A stretch of DNA of 64,000 nucleotides from Nocardiopsis sp. N85 (lineage in GTDB: Bacteria > Actinomycetota > Actinomycetes > Streptosporangiales > Streptosporangiaceae). Below the pieces are notes generated by a model that did no database searches, had not been told where the DNA came from, and was given only the letters and a program-made list of their open reading frames with translations. Position numbers and translations under genes: made by a program. The DNA is taken from contig NZ_JARBUT010000014.1 of the NCBI RefSeq assembly GCF_028882275.1, forward strand, positions 1-64,000, written 5' to 3'. Numbering within the stretch: position 1 is the first letter of the stretch; each line of letters starts with the position of its first letter. This document shows, piece after piece, positions 37,152 to 46,150 of the stretch.

Positions 37152-39692
37152 ATGGCCGGTAATATCTCTGTGCTCTACAATGCTGTCACCACGACGGCGG
37201 TTACTGTTTCTAGCACGAACGGGCTCTTCAGTAGCAAGTCTTTCTGTCTCTCGCTCAATTCCGATCCAGACGTCAAGCCCCTGGCGCTTGATTCCCTTGT
37301 GGAAGACCTCGAAACTTTCGAGGCCAGGATTCTTGGTCGAGCGCACGACCTTGAAGGGGACTTCGACACCGCCGCGAAGGAGTTCACCGAGATCATCAAG
37401 TGGGACATCTCCTCATTGGGTGCCGAGGATCTGGCGACCTGGATGGACGTTTCGGCCAGTATTCGTTTTTGTTCCGCTATCACCCGACAATGGTCGGACT
37501 ACGTGAAGGAGTACAAGGAAGAGCGCCTGCGGATCATCAACCAGTGGAATGAGGAGGCGCCGGGGCTCGCTGAGGGCCTCGATGAGAATCCCCCCTTCAT
37601 CTCCCCCATCTGGGTCAAGTCTCCGGCTGAACAGGCGGAGGAAGCCCTTGCGGGACTGAAGGGCCGGCTTGAAGGGGAGGAAGCGAAGGCATACCGGACT
37701 TTCGAGTCCCGGGCCGAGGAGGTCGGACAGGATCTGCGTGACGGGCCGACTCCGGAGACCATAGAACGTCTCATGAACGGAGGGTACATCACCTGGTCGT
37801 ACTTCAACCTGGGTGGCGATGTGGAGTCCCTCCCGATCGACCTGGACCCCGAAGAGGCTGCGAGGAAATTCGAAGACTACGTCAACGATCCCGACGGTTA
37901 CGACGGGGACGTATCCGAACTGCTCGCCCTGATCAACAACATCAGTATAGCGGCGATGGACCGACAGGGAAACGGTGGGACTCTGAAGGGAGAAGAACTC
38001 GATTTCCTTCGGGACTTCTACGGTTCCCTGGAAGAGGCTGGTGGCCCGGACTCGACTCCTCCCGGAATCTTGAACTTCGTGGACATCATATCGGCGAACC
38101 AGGATATCGATCCCGGCATGGCCGAAGAGCTGCTCGGAGCCCTGGGAAACGGACTTCTTGTCATCTCCGACGAGAGCCTCATCGGAGGTTACGAGAACCT
38201 TCCCGAAAGTATCAGAAATACAGTGGAGGGGCCTGGCGTCGATACGGACGCGATCAGCCCCTACTGGTACACCAACGCCTCGAATCTCGCGTTGATGATG
38301 GGGCACACCATTCCGGGCATCCAGGGTGGTGAGCAGTTCTCCGTTAACCTGGCGCAGACGGTCGGTCACGTACTGGACATCACCGGGCCGAGCAATCCCC
38401 CATCGATGGGGTCCACGTACTTCGAGAGACTTGTGGAGGTCGCCTCGCGCAATGAGGACGCCATGCACGCGATTCTCACCGGCCAAGGACAGTACGAGCA
38501 CCCGGACCACGGCCTTGACCCGGAGATGACCCTGCGCGGTATCTACACCTATGACTGGGGGGACGAGGGCGAGAGCGCGGGCAGGCTGACCGACTGGATC
38601 GCCGAGCAGGCTCACGGAGACGATGCCGAGGCGGAGCGGGCGGGCGAGGCGATGGCCGCTCTCATGCAGCTGTTCGGAGACCCTGCCTTCAGCGACGCCC
38701 TCGCCGGGACGGGTTACTCCGTGGCCGGCGAGGTCGTGGGTCCTGACGGCAGCGTTGTCGAGACCGAATGGGCAAACGCCTCCGCAGGTCACGTGAATCC
38801 ACAGTTGGCCTGGGCATGGTCCGAGCTCTTCAGTGCCTACATCGACGACTTCGGTTCGGGCTACGGGACTCCCAGCGGGACGGAAGGTATTCCGGAGGAC
38901 CAACGCGAATCTCAGTGGACCAGGAGCGACGGTTTGCAGCTCACCCCCGGCGACCGTGAGGACTTCGTTCGCCTCATCATGGGCGATGAAGACGCCGCTT
39001 CTCGGATCTACGCCGAAACCCTGGCGTTCGAGGAGGAGAAGCTCTACGAGTTCTTCGCGAACCAGGACCATATCGATGATGCGCCGGCGGAAACAGCGGG
39101 TACCCTTCGCGGCCTGGTCGACTCAGCGCTTTTCGAGGAAGCCGAGATCAGATTCGACAAGAGTTCTGAGGACGCCAACTACAGGAACAAGGTCACCGGC
39201 TACGCCGCGGACATCGTCGGTGCCGCACTGGCGGAGGCCCCCTACAGGGGAAGCGGTCTCGTGGCCGAGGTCGTCAAGATCGGCATCAAGGAGGGTTTCG
39301 ACGCGAGCTCTTATCCCGCCGAACTCCAGGTCGATGACGCCTGGAAGGGGGAGTGGGAGATCAACGAGACCTTCAAGATCGCGGCTATGCGGGAACTGGC
39401 CGCGCAGGATCCGGACCTGCTCGAAAGGCTCAGGTATCTCGAGGGGACCAATGGATCCCCTGTGGTGGACACGGACGCGGGGTCTCATATTCCTCCTCGA
39501 GCCAGTGACTGGGATCTGGAAGGTGACGAGTCCAGGACCGTGATCAGGCAAGCATGGCGAGAAATCGAGTCGGATCTGTGGGGTGCCACCGGGTACGACC
39601 TCGACTATGCGCTGGAAGAGTACGTGAAAGCCTACAACACTGAGCGTGGAAGAATGGACGAGAACTATGATGCCTCCGGTTCGGAAGACTGA
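37152..39692 (+). CDS. Large helical protein of unknown function (DUF6571/ESX-associated type?)
   Basis: An 846-residue acidic protein starting MAGNISVLYNAVTTT with GGAGG at 37140-37144. The first ~190 residues are helical with a long charged coiled coil (VKEYKEERLRIINQWNEEAPG, EEALAGLKGRLEGEEAKAY). The middle contains LLGALGNGLLVISDESLIGG, LPESIRNTVEG, NLALMMGHTIPGIQGG and DDAEAERAGEAMAALMQLF, reminiscent of large actinobacterial proteins made next to WXG100 genes. No signal peptide, metal site or toxin domain is obvious. Codon use is less GC-biased than in the neighbours (for example GTTACTGTTTCTAGC near the start), which suggests acquisition. The next gene starts on the last base of its stop codon. 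Confidence 0.6.
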   Translation: MAGNISVLYNAVTTTAVTVSSTNGLFSSKSFCLSLNSDPDVKPLALDSLVEDLETFEARILGRAHDLEGDFDTAAKEFTEIIKWDISSLGAEDLATWMDVSASIRFCSAITRQWSDYVKEYKEERLRIINQWNEEAPGLAEGLDENPPFISPIWVKSPAEQAEEALAGLKGRLEGEEAKAYRTFESRAEEVGQDLRDGPTPETIERLMNGGYITWSYFNLGGDVESLPIDLDPEEAARKFEDYVNDPDGYDGDVSELLALINNISIAAMDRQGNGGTLKGEELDFLRDFYGSLEEAGGPDSTPPGILNFVDIISANQDIDPGMAEELLGALGNGLLVISDESLIGGYENLPESIRNTVEGPGVDTDAISPYWYTNASNLALMMGHTIPGIQGGEQFSVNLAQTVGHVLDITGPSNPPSMGSTYFERLVEVASRNEDAMHAILTGQGQYEHPDHGLDPEMTLRGIYTYDWGDEGESAGRLTDWIAEQAHGDDAEAERAGEAMAALMQLFGDPAFSDALAGTGYSVAGEVVGPDGSVVETEWANASAGHVNPQLAWAWSELFSAYIDDFGSGYGTPSGTEGIPEDQRESQWTRSDGLQLTPGDREDFVRLIMGDEDAASRIYAETLAFEEEKLYEFFANQDHIDDAPAETAGTLRGLVDSALFEEAEIRFDKSSEDANYRNKVTGYAADIVGAALAEAPYRGSGLVAEVVKIGIKEGFDASSYPAELQVDDAWKGEWEINETFKIAAMRELAAQDPDLLERLRYLEGTNGSPVVDTDAGSHIPPRASDWDLEGDESRTVIRQAWREIESDLWGATGYDLDYALEEYVKAYNTERGRMDENYDASGSED

Positions 39693-41056
39693 TGCGTGAA
39701 CGCTTTTTTTCGTCCCTGCTCGTGGAAACGTGGTCCGTGACGACCAGTAGGACCGTTACGGTCATCGCCGTGGCCTTCGCCACCGTGGTGAGCGGATGTT
39801 CGTCCATGCCCGGAGGTGAACCAGGGGAAGCCCGTTCGGGTTCGGAGGGGCTTCACGAGGTCGCCGAGCATCCTCTGGAGGAGCGTGCCGTTCCGGGCAG
39901 CATCTCCGAGTCGGCATGGACGTGGGAAGGCCCCCGGGCAGTGGGGGTGGAGGAGGTCCTCCCCGTTCCCACAGGTGCCGTCCTGCGCCTGACCGATGGC
40001 GTGGTGGCCCTGGACCCGGTGACGGGCGAAGAAGTGTGGACGTTTCGTCTTCCGGGCGCGGAGGCCGACGCCGCGACCTCCCCTGACGGGGCCGCCGTAG
40101 CGGTGATCGCACAGGGGACCCTGGTGCTGTTGAACTCGTCCACGGGCGAGGAACTGGACACCAGGGAGTACGACACGGACGGCGGCAGTGGATTGGAGTT
40201 GTCAGGTGTGGGATTGGTGGCCGACACCGGCATGGTCGCGGCCACCGAGGACCCCGGTTCTGGCCTGGAAGTGCGCCTGCGTCCTTGGGCCGAGCAGGAC
40301 GAGGGGTGGACGGCGGGCCCCCTCCTGTGTGCGGACGGTTCGGCGGGTACCGGCATCGAGGACGGATTCCTCACCCCGACGGGTGTGGTCGTGGTCTTCG
40401 GTTGTTCCGGCGGCACCTCGGCCATGGTGAGCCTGGACGCCTCTTCAGGGCAGGAGCAGTGGCGTCTGGTTCCGGGGGAGGACTACAGCAGCGAGTTCAG
40501 CGAGAACGAGGGCCCGGAGAGGGAGACCTTCGCCGTGGTGGGACAGATCGCGGTTTTGCAGAACCTGGCCCGTCAGCGAGGCACCGTTGTGATCGACACC
40601 CGAACCGGTCAGGTGCTGACGGACTCCTTGCCGAACGAGACGGGAGCCGACACCGTGCGGGTGCTCTCCGACGGCTATGTGGTCAGGCGCACCGAGGACA
40701 CCGATGGGAAGACACGGGCCTGGTACGAACTGCGGGACTTCTCCGGCGAGGTGCTGAAGACGGTGCCGATCGACAATGCCAGGCTCGACGCGCTGCTGCC
40801 GTTGGAGGAGACGCTTGTTCACCTGGAGTGGGGCGAACGCGGGGCCGCGCCGGAACTGGTGGTCTTCCCGTGGGAAGAAGGGGAACCCTCGGAGAGGATC
40901 GCTTCACCGGTGCACGTGGAAACAGCGGCCCTCATCAGTGTCTGGCGTGCGGAGGAGGCCACCGGCCCGGCGGCCTTCCAGGCCGTTCCCGGCGCGGTAT
41001 TGCTCTTGGAGTACACCCCCGGCGGTTTCTACGACCGTGTGGCCGGGTTCGTCTGA
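39692..41056 (+). CDS. Lipoprotein with PQQ-like beta-propeller
   Basis: A 454-residue secreted lipoprotein. The N-terminus has a long lead, then TVIAVAFATVVSGC with a lipobox Cys at about residue 35. The mature part contains propeller-type repeats: VVALDPVTGEEVWTFRLPG, TLVLLNSSTGEELDTREY, MVSLDASSGQEQWRLVPG, and TVVIDTRTGQVLTDSLP, which are PQQ-enzyme-like blades without catalytic residues. Its ATG shares one base with the stop of the 846-residue gene, so expression is coupled. It may be a surface partner of that protein, perhaps in secretion or cell-wall binding (inferred). Confidence 0.75.
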   Translation: MRERFFSSLLVETWSVTTSRTVTVIAVAFATVVSGCSSMPGGEPGEARSGSEGLHEVAEHPLEERAVPGSISESAWTWEGPRAVGVEEVLPVPTGAVLRLTDGVVALDPVTGEEVWTFRLPGAEADAATSPDGAAVAVIAQGTLVLLNSSTGEELDTREYDTDGGSGLELSGVGLVADTGMVAATEDPGSGLEVRLRPWAEQDEGWTAGPLLCADGSAGTGIEDGFLTPTGVVVVFGCSGGTSAMVSLDASSGQEQWRLVPGEDYSSEFSENEGPERETFAVVGQIAVLQNLARQRGTVVIDTRTGQVLTDSLPNETGADTVRVLSDGYVVRRTEDTDGKTRAWYELRDFSGEVLKTVPIDNARLDALLPLEETLVHLEWGERGAAPELVVFPWEEGEPSERIASPVHVETAALISVWRAEEATGPAAFQAVPGAVLLLEYTPGGFYDRVAGFV

Positions 41057-41114
41057 GCCGGCGTTCCGTCGGGCCGCCGGGTGGTGGCCGGATACGGCGC
41101 AGGGATGCCGTGCC

Positions 41115-41600
41115 GGTGGGGGTTCTGGGATCATCGGGGCGACCGAGGAGCGGATCCCCTACAGCGACGGCGACCCGGACCGGATCGGCCCCTACCGGCT
41201 GGAGGGGGCTGGGCGGCGGGAACGCCGGCGGCAGGTGGCAGGAACAGGAAGGGGCCACCGAGGTCCTTCCCAGGGGAGGGGCGCTGCGGCCGACGGCGGT
41301 CGTGACGGAGGCCGAGGGCGAGTCGGACCGGATTCCTGGGTCTGGAACGGACCCGGAACCGGACGGTCGGACCGCCAGGAGGGCGGTGGGCCTGGCCAGG
41401 GCCGATCTTCTCGGGATTCTGGCCATCGTTCTGCCGGCCGCCTTGAGTCTTTCCATCCCCGGCGCACCGGCTTGAGCGATCGTGGCGAACCTGGTGGTGG
41501 GCCTCATCGGGGCACCGCTGCGCTTCCTGGGAGGGCCGTGGGCCGCCGTGCTGATCGCCGTCATGTTCGGTCTGGTCAGCGCCGGGGCGCGGTGACCGCC
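41115..41600 (+). pseudogene. Remnant of a membrane Ser/Thr protein kinase
   Basis: DPDRIGPYRLEG in one frame (from about 41171) is the N-terminal signature of actinobacterial Pkn-type kinases. One base later another frame gives LGGGNAGGRW, which resembles the glycine-rich loop. The catalytic core (HRD, DFG) is missing. Hydrophobic segments follow (DLLGILAIVLPAALSLSIPG, stop, then NLVVGLIGAPLRFLGG...VLIAVMFGLVSAG), as if the membrane part survived in pieces. Interpretation is tentative; the stretch holds no intact gene. Confidence 0.4.
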
Positions 41601-41733
41601 GTACGTGCGCGGCGGTCCGTCGCTTTCCGGACCTAAGACTCTGGAGCGGCTCGCGGGGCTCGGATACATTCGCGCCACCGTGCGGCCCCCCGGCCGCCGG
41701 TTCACGGCAGTGCACCGACGCGACGGAGGAAGC

Positions 41734-42129
41734 GTGTACGGAAAGACCGCTGTCGAGTGGGAGCAGTTGGTCGACGCGACCGTGCACTTGCTGGAGGAGC
41801 GTGCGCGGGCGGGTGCGGTCGTGACCTACACCGAGGTGAACCGCGCGCTCGTGGTGCGTACCGGACAGCGCCCCTTCGATTTCTCCCAGCCGGACGATCG
41901 GGCCGCTGTGGGCCGCCTGCTCGGGGAGGCGGTGGAGCGCACCCTTGACGAAGTCGGTGCCATGATCTCGGCGATCACCCTCTACCAGGGCGGGAACGAC
42001 CCCGGCCCCGGCTTCTACGCCTTGGCGGCGGAGAAGGGGCTGCTGACCCCCAAGGCCTCCCCGGCCCAGAGGCTGAACTTCTGGACCGGGCAGGTGAACA
42101 GGGTCTACGCCCACTACCGGTTCCTCTGA
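41734..42129 (+). CDS. Hypothetical protein, 131 residues
   Basis: A soluble alpha/beta protein starting MYGKTAVEWEQLVDATVHLLEER at a GTG with ACGGAGGA just upstream. It contains TYTEVNRALVVRTGQRPFDF, LISAITLYQGG-like beta strand (GAMISAITLYQGGNDPGPGFYALA) and ends FWTGQVNRVYAHYRFL. Related proteins of unknown function occur in streptomycetes; the conserved PGPGFY..A segment could be a binding loop. It converges on the SWIM gene 21 bases away. Confidence 0.65.
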   Translation: MYGKTAVEWEQLVDATVHLLEERARAGAVVTYTEVNRALVVRTGQRPFDFSQPDDRAAVGRLLGEAVERTLDEVGAMISAITLYQGGNDPGPGFYALAAEKGLLTPKASPAQRLNFWTGQVNRVYAHYRFL

Positions 42130-42150
42130 GGCCGGTCGCGGCGGGCGGGG

Positions 42151-42831
42151 TCAGAATCCGCCGGATCCGCGGAGGTGTTCCAGAGCGGCGACGACCTCGC
42201 CGTCGGGGTCTTCGACCATGTCCTCGGCTTCGTCGGTGAGGGAGTGCAGCAGGTCGGTCAGCTCCATCGCCTCCTCGACGCGCCCGGACGAGGCCAGGAG
42301 GTCGACGGCGTCGGCCGCGCCGCGCACGGCGCGGGCGTACTCGGCGGCCTGCTCCCAGGGGACCGTGTCGGTGAGGCGCAGGGCCCCGTCGAAGAGGACG
42401 CGCAGGGCGTCGAGGTCTGCGGCGGAGGCGGCGGCCCGCATCTGGAGGTCCAGGGCGAGTGCGGGGGAGCGGTCGGTCTCGGCCAGGAGGGCAGAGAGGA
42501 GCTCCTCCCGGTCCAGGGAGCGCAGGTAGTCCTCGGGGTCGGGTACGGCGGGCGCCGTGGACCCGTGCTCCTGCTCGTACAGGTGCACCAGGGCCACCGC
42601 GACGACGTGCTTGCAGCAGTTGCCCTCCTGCGCCCACGGGCAGGTGCAGTCCCAGGAGAACCGCCGTCCGGTGCGCAGTTCCACGCGGTAGCGGCGGGTG
42701 CCCGACACGGTGGCCCGTACGCTGTCGCCCTGGTGGAGGAGGCCGGACACCCGGTCCAGGTAGTCGATGCCGCGGTCGAAGGACGTGTGTCCGGCCATGT
42801 CACGGAGGGATTCACGGGTGAGGGAGGTCAT
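42151..42831 (-). CDS. SWIM zinc finger protein
   Basis: A 226-residue protein. The SWIM motif CxCx(n)CxH is clear as CTCPWAQEGNCCKH near residues 60-73, preceded by a small beta domain (VRATVSGTRRYRVELRTGRRFSWD). The rest is helical (ELLSALLAETDRSPALALDLQMRAA...). SWIM domains bind DNA or protein; in actinobacteria many are encoded alone and uncharacterised. The ATG at 42829-42831 gives the family-typical N-terminus, with MAGHTSFDRGIDYL following. Confidence 0.85.
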   Translation of the reverse strand: MTSLTRESLRDMAGHTSFDRGIDYLDRVSGLLHQGDSVRATVSGTRRYRVELRTGRRFSWDCTCPWAQEGNCCKHVVAVALVHLYEQEHGSTAPAVPDPEDYLRSLDREELLSALLAETDRSPALALDLQMRAAASAADLDALRVLFDGALRLTDTVPWEQAAEYARAVRGAADAVDLLASSGRVEEAMELTDLLHSLTDEAEDMVEDPDGEVVAALEHLRGSGGF

Positions 42832-43054
42832 GGCTCCATGACACCACGGTGGGTGCGGTTCCCGGGATGGATATCGAAACGGTCGACGGCGCTTCGCAGG
42901 CTGCCCCTGTGAACGATGCGGGGAGGGACACGGGCACCTGGGACACCGGCCCGGTCGGTAATGACACGGCAGCGGGCTTCTGCGGTGGCCTCGACGACGC
43001 GGCCACCGAGGAAGGCGCGGGCATGTTGTTCTGAGTTCGGCGCCGAGGTCGCGG

Positions 43055-43309
43055 TCAGGCGTGGCGGGAGCGGCCGGTGGGGGTGCGGTGGAGCAGGGCC
43101 GGGGAGCGCGTGCTCCTGCGGGTGGCGGTTCTGCGGGTGTGTTCGGGGCGTCCTCGGCCCCTGGGGAACCGGGCGCACCAGCCCGAACACGAGCACCCGG
43201 GCCGAGTGCAGCGGCCCGGGACGGTGCGGCGCTCCGGGGCCGCCATCAGCACCAGCTCGCACACCACCGCGTTGAGCGGGGCGGGCAGGCGGGTCGGGCT
43301 CGTGCGCAT
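43055..43309 (-). CDS. Possible small Cys-containing protein
   Basis: An 84-residue frame starting MRTSPTRLPAPLNAVVCEL with GAGGGA shortly before the ATG. A CTRPGCSCSGWC cluster lies mid-protein and could hold a metal; the C-terminus is basic and low-complexity. Third positions are GC-rich, but so are random frames here, so reality of the gene is uncertain. Otherwise the 690 bases between the SWIM gene and the lipoprotein gene at 43522 show no gene. Confidence 0.35.
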   Translation of the reverse strand: MRTSPTRLPAPLNAVVCELVLMAAPERRTVPGRCTRPGCSCSGWCARFPRGRGRPEHTRRTATRRSTRSPALLHRTPTGRSRHA

Positions 43310-43473
43310 GCGCTCCCTCAGCTCCTCGGCTCCGGAGGGGTTCCGGTGGTCCGTCTCCGGGCGAACCTACCCCTGGGCCCGGAATCGGGGAAAGGGGTTT
43401 TCCCGCGCTCGCGGCACATAGGGACGAAGCGGGGACCGGGGCGCCGACCTGTCGGAGGAATGGGGTAAAACTG

Positions 43474-43486
43474 TGCGAAGTTCGCA
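43474..43486. promoter_or_regulatory. 13-base palindrome upstream of a lipoprotein gene
   Basis: TGCGAA-G-TTCGCA lies 35 bases before the ATG at 43522, next to CATATC, which could be a -10 hexamer. It is a candidate operator; the regulator is unknown. Confidence 0.35.
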
Positions 43487-43521
43487 TATCCCCTGATGGA
43501 CAAGTGAAGACGGGATCCCCC

Positions 43522-44358
43522 ATGCCCCTGACCCCGCGTGCGGCGCTGTGCGCGGCGTTGGTCGCCGCGTCGACCCTCACCGCCTGTGCCCCCGCCGAGA
43601 ACCTGCTGAACGATGTCGTCCGCGACGTCACCGGCGTCCCGATCACCTATGACGAGATCGACCGCGACGACCCGTTCGGCGGTACCGAGGCCGAGGGGTA
43701 CGACGAGGAGTTCGTCGTGCCCGAGGCGGCCGGGATCGGGGAGTACCCCGCCGACCGGGTCCAAGAGGCCTACGACGTCACCGGCGCGTTCCTGGACGCC
43801 GTCTACCTGGATCGGACCTCCGTCTTCGAGGGCGACGACATGCGCTTCCGGTCCCTGCTCACCGGACAGGCCCGGGACTGGTACCAGGAGAACGCCGGAC
43901 ACGATGACCCCGCCCTCGACACCCGCTCCCTGCTCTTCCACCTGACGCCCGGCACCGCCGAACCCATCGGTGACGTGGTCAAGGTGAAGGGCCGGATGTG
44001 GGCCGAGACGGCCCAGGACGAGACCGGGTGGGACTACCTGGCGGTGCGCACCGAGTACACGATCGTGCACCCGGTCGCCCGACCGGGGGAGAAGGTGTCG
44101 GTGCGGCTGGTCACCTCGCACTACGGCGAGGTGTCCTTCTACGACCTCGGTGACGGCCGCTGGGAGGCCTGGCCGAACTGGTGGCGCTCGGCGGGCCCGG
44201 CCCACTGCCTGTGGGACGAGTACACCTTCACGCCCGCCTACCCCGACGAGATGCCCGAGGGCGAACGCCCCAAGGGGTGGATCGAGGGGGATCCCTACGA
44301 CCTGGAGGCCGCCCGCGACATGGACGAGCAGGAGTGCGGCGCCATCGGCGCCACCTGA
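43522..44358 (+). CDS. Secreted lipoprotein of unknown function
   Basis: A 278-residue protein starting MPLTPRAALCAALVAASTLTAC: a type II signal peptide with lipobox LTAC at about residues 19-22. The mature part is acidic and mixed alpha/beta (YDVTGAFLDAVYLDRTSVFEG, WDYLAVRTEYTIVHPV, VRLVTSHYGEVSFYDLGDGRW, AWPNWWRSAGPAHCLWDEYTF) and ends DMDEQECGAIGAT. Two late cysteines could form a disulfide. The pattern is that of actinobacterial envelope lipoproteins without assigned role. The start could also be GTG at 43504. A hairpin terminator follows. Confidence 0.7.
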   Translation: MPLTPRAALCAALVAASTLTACAPAENLLNDVVRDVTGVPITYDEIDRDDPFGGTEAEGYDEEFVVPEAAGIGEYPADRVQEAYDVTGAFLDAVYLDRTSVFEGDDMRFRSLLTGQARDWYQENAGHDDPALDTRSLLFHLTPGTAEPIGDVVKVKGRMWAETAQDETGWDYLAVRTEYTIVHPVARPGEKVSVRLVTSHYGEVSFYDLGDGRWEAWPNWWRSAGPAHCLWDEYTFTPAYPDEMPEGERPKGWIEGDPYDLEAARDMDEQECGAIGAT

Positions 44359-44373
44359 CCCAGGCTCCGACGA

Positions 44374-44399
44374 GGGCCCGTCCGGCGACGGGCGGGCCT
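44374..44399 (+). terminator. Hairpin terminator after the lipoprotein gene
   Basis: GCCCGTC (44376-44382) pairs with GACGGGC (44387-44393) around CGGC, extended by flanking GG and CC and followed by CTT. It sits 15 bases after the stop codon. Confidence 0.55.
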
Positions 44400-44458
44400 T
44401 CCCGCTTTCCGAGGCCGGTGTGGAACCCTGGAGGCATACGAGCGGGCGGAGGAACGAC

Positions 44459-44815
44459 ATGGTCGGGGACGGTTCACCGGTGACCCTCATCGCCACCGGG
44501 ATCGATCGGTTGCGCGAGCGCAATCCCTTCAAGGAGGGGCGCGTCGCGCCCGAGCGGCTGTTCGCCGGCGAGGACGTGCGGATCATGCACCTCGCCTTGG
44601 ACGCCGAGTTGACCGAGCACCGAGCCCCCTCGCCGATCGTCGTGCAGGTCATCGAGGGAACGGTGCGTTTCGCGGTGGAGGGGGAGGAGTACGGGTTGGG
44701 TGCGGGCGGCATGATCCACGTCGCAGCCGGCGTCCCGCACGCCGTCTCCCCCGTCGACGGCCCCGCGCGGATCCTCATCCACCTGCTCGACCCCGCGCGA
44801 CGTCCCCGGGAGTGA
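44459..44815 (+). CDS. Cupin-domain protein
   Basis: A 118-residue single-domain cupin. The beta-barrel signature appears as DAELTEHRAPSPIVVQVIEG (motif 1) and LGAGGMIHVAAGVPHAVSP (motif 2) with a final ILIHLL strand. In motif 1 the usual HxH pair is reduced to one His (EHR), so a full metal site is doubtful. The start at 44459 follows GGAGG at the normal distance. Small cupins of this form bind metabolites or act in detoxification; no specific role is evident. The gene stands alone. Confidence 0.8.
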   Translation: MVGDGSPVTLIATGIDRLRERNPFKEGRVAPERLFAGEDVRIMHLALDAELTEHRAPSPIVVQVIEGTVRFAVEGEEYGLGAGGMIHVAAGVPHAVSPVDGPARILIHLLDPARRPRE

Positions 44816-45024
44816 GCGCTTCGGGATCGGCGGGGCGCATCCAGGGCACCTGACGCTTCGGGGGGCGTCGGCCGACGGGCCGGCGCCCCGTGCCCTCGCC
44901 GGGCGCTCGCGCCCGCCCCGGCGGGCGGTGCTTCCGGGCCCGTCCGATTCTTCCGCGTTCCCGCCCTCGGATCCGCCGGGCGTGGCTGACGCGCTGTCGC
45001 GATCCGGGCGTCCACACTGGTGGC

Positions 45025-45690
45025 ATGGACGTGGTGGGGATCGATGGGTGTCCGAAGGGCTGGGTGGCGGTCCGTCTCGTGGACGGGCGTTTCGACGGGG
45101 CCCGGTTCTGTCCGACCCTGGCCGAAGCGACCTCCATGGCCGGGACCGTCGCGGTCGACATCCCCTTGGGCCTGGTCGATCACGGGTGGCGCGAGTGCGA
45201 CGGGCTGGTGTCGGCGCTTCTGAAGGGGCACGCCTCCAGTGTCTTCCGGATACCGCCGAGACGGGTCGTCGAGGCCGACGGCTACGAGGCCGCCAACGCC
45301 CTGTGCAGGGAGCTGACGGGGAAGGGCCTCAGTCGCCAGTCCCACGCCCTGTTCCCGAGGATCCTGGAGGCCGACGCCCTGCGCGAAGCCGGTGTGCCGG
45401 AGCTGCACGAGGTCCACCCCGAGCTCTCGTTCCGGGTGATGGCGGGCCGCCCCCTCCGGTGGTCCAAGAAGACCTGGAACGGCCAGGCGGAACGCCGCCG
45501 CCTGCTCGACTCCGCCGGGATCCTGCCCCCCGACGACCTCGCGGAGGCGGGTTCGGTCCCCCTCGTCGACGTCCTCGACGCGACCGCGGCGGCGTGGAGC
45601 GCCCACCGCGTCGCCACGGGGGCGGCCGGGTCCCACCCCGATCCCCCGCAGCTCGACGGGGCGGGGGGACCGGTCGCGATCCGCTGCTGA
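45025..45690 (+). CDS. DUF429 family protein (predicted RNase H-like)
   Basis: A 221-residue protein starting MDVVGIDGCPKGWVAVRLVDG. The opening strand with GIDGC, the DIPLGL strand and the ELHEVHPELSFRVMAG segment are the DUF429 signature, an RNase H-like fold of unknown activity. Acidic residues of these strands (D of GID, D of DIPLG, E of HPE) are in place for a metal site. ATG 45025 is chosen because the family starts here; in-frame upstream sequence is proline/arginine-rich filler. Confidence 0.8.
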   Translation: MDVVGIDGCPKGWVAVRLVDGRFDGARFCPTLAEATSMAGTVAVDIPLGLVDHGWRECDGLVSALLKGHASSVFRIPPRRVVEADGYEAANALCRELTGKGLSRQSHALFPRILEADALREAGVPELHEVHPELSFRVMAGRPLRWSKKTWNGQAERRRLLDSAGILPPDDLAEAGSVPLVDVLDATAAAWSAHRVATGAAGSHPDPPQLDGAGGPVAIRC

Positions 45691-46150
45691 GACCCCGCGC
45701 GACCGGATGGCCGGAACCCGCACTCCAACGGGACCGAGACCCGGTGCGGCGGCCGCGCCCTCAGAGCGATTCCGCCGCTTTTCGTGTGCCTCATTCCTTA
45801 TGTCGTTCTGAAGGGGCCGATGGTCCGGGGATGAAATTTCATGATCTTTCGGGCAGGCGTGTGATATGGGTCGCGGAAATGCATCCGAAGGTTTATTTTT
45901 AAGGGTCTTAGTATTTTTGTGTTATGGGATGGTGGATCATGGTGATTGGCCGGTGAATTCGGCTTTCTCCTTGCGGTCACCACTTCTGTGCCCCTAGTGT
46001 GAGCAGCGCTTTCGTGGTCGGCGTCGTGTGCTCGGAAATCGCTTCCGAATCGCGATGGATGTCCGATTCGCGATTTCCCCTCCCTCTTCCGGGTCCCTTT
46101 CGGGTGCGCGGAACGGGTTCTGCACACGACACACAGGAGATGTACGGCCG
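45691..46150 (+). promoter_or_regulatory. AT-rich control region of the encapsulin-terpene operon
   Basis: This 460-base gap has no convincing gene and is unusually AT-rich at 45880-45960. A nested inverted repeat occurs at 46034-46078: GGAAATCG (46034-46041) with CGATTTCC (46071-46078), and inside it GAATCG (46047-46052) with CGATTC (46064-46069). It is about 75 bases before the start codon and could act as operator or mRNA structure. AGGAGA at 46134-46139 precedes the start at 46151 by 11 bases. Confidence 0.5.

Noticed and set aside
45798..46127. 109-residue minus-strand frame in the AT-rich gap
   Set aside because: Basic low-complexity text, poor third-position bias and overlap with the likely promoter region of the encapsulin gene.
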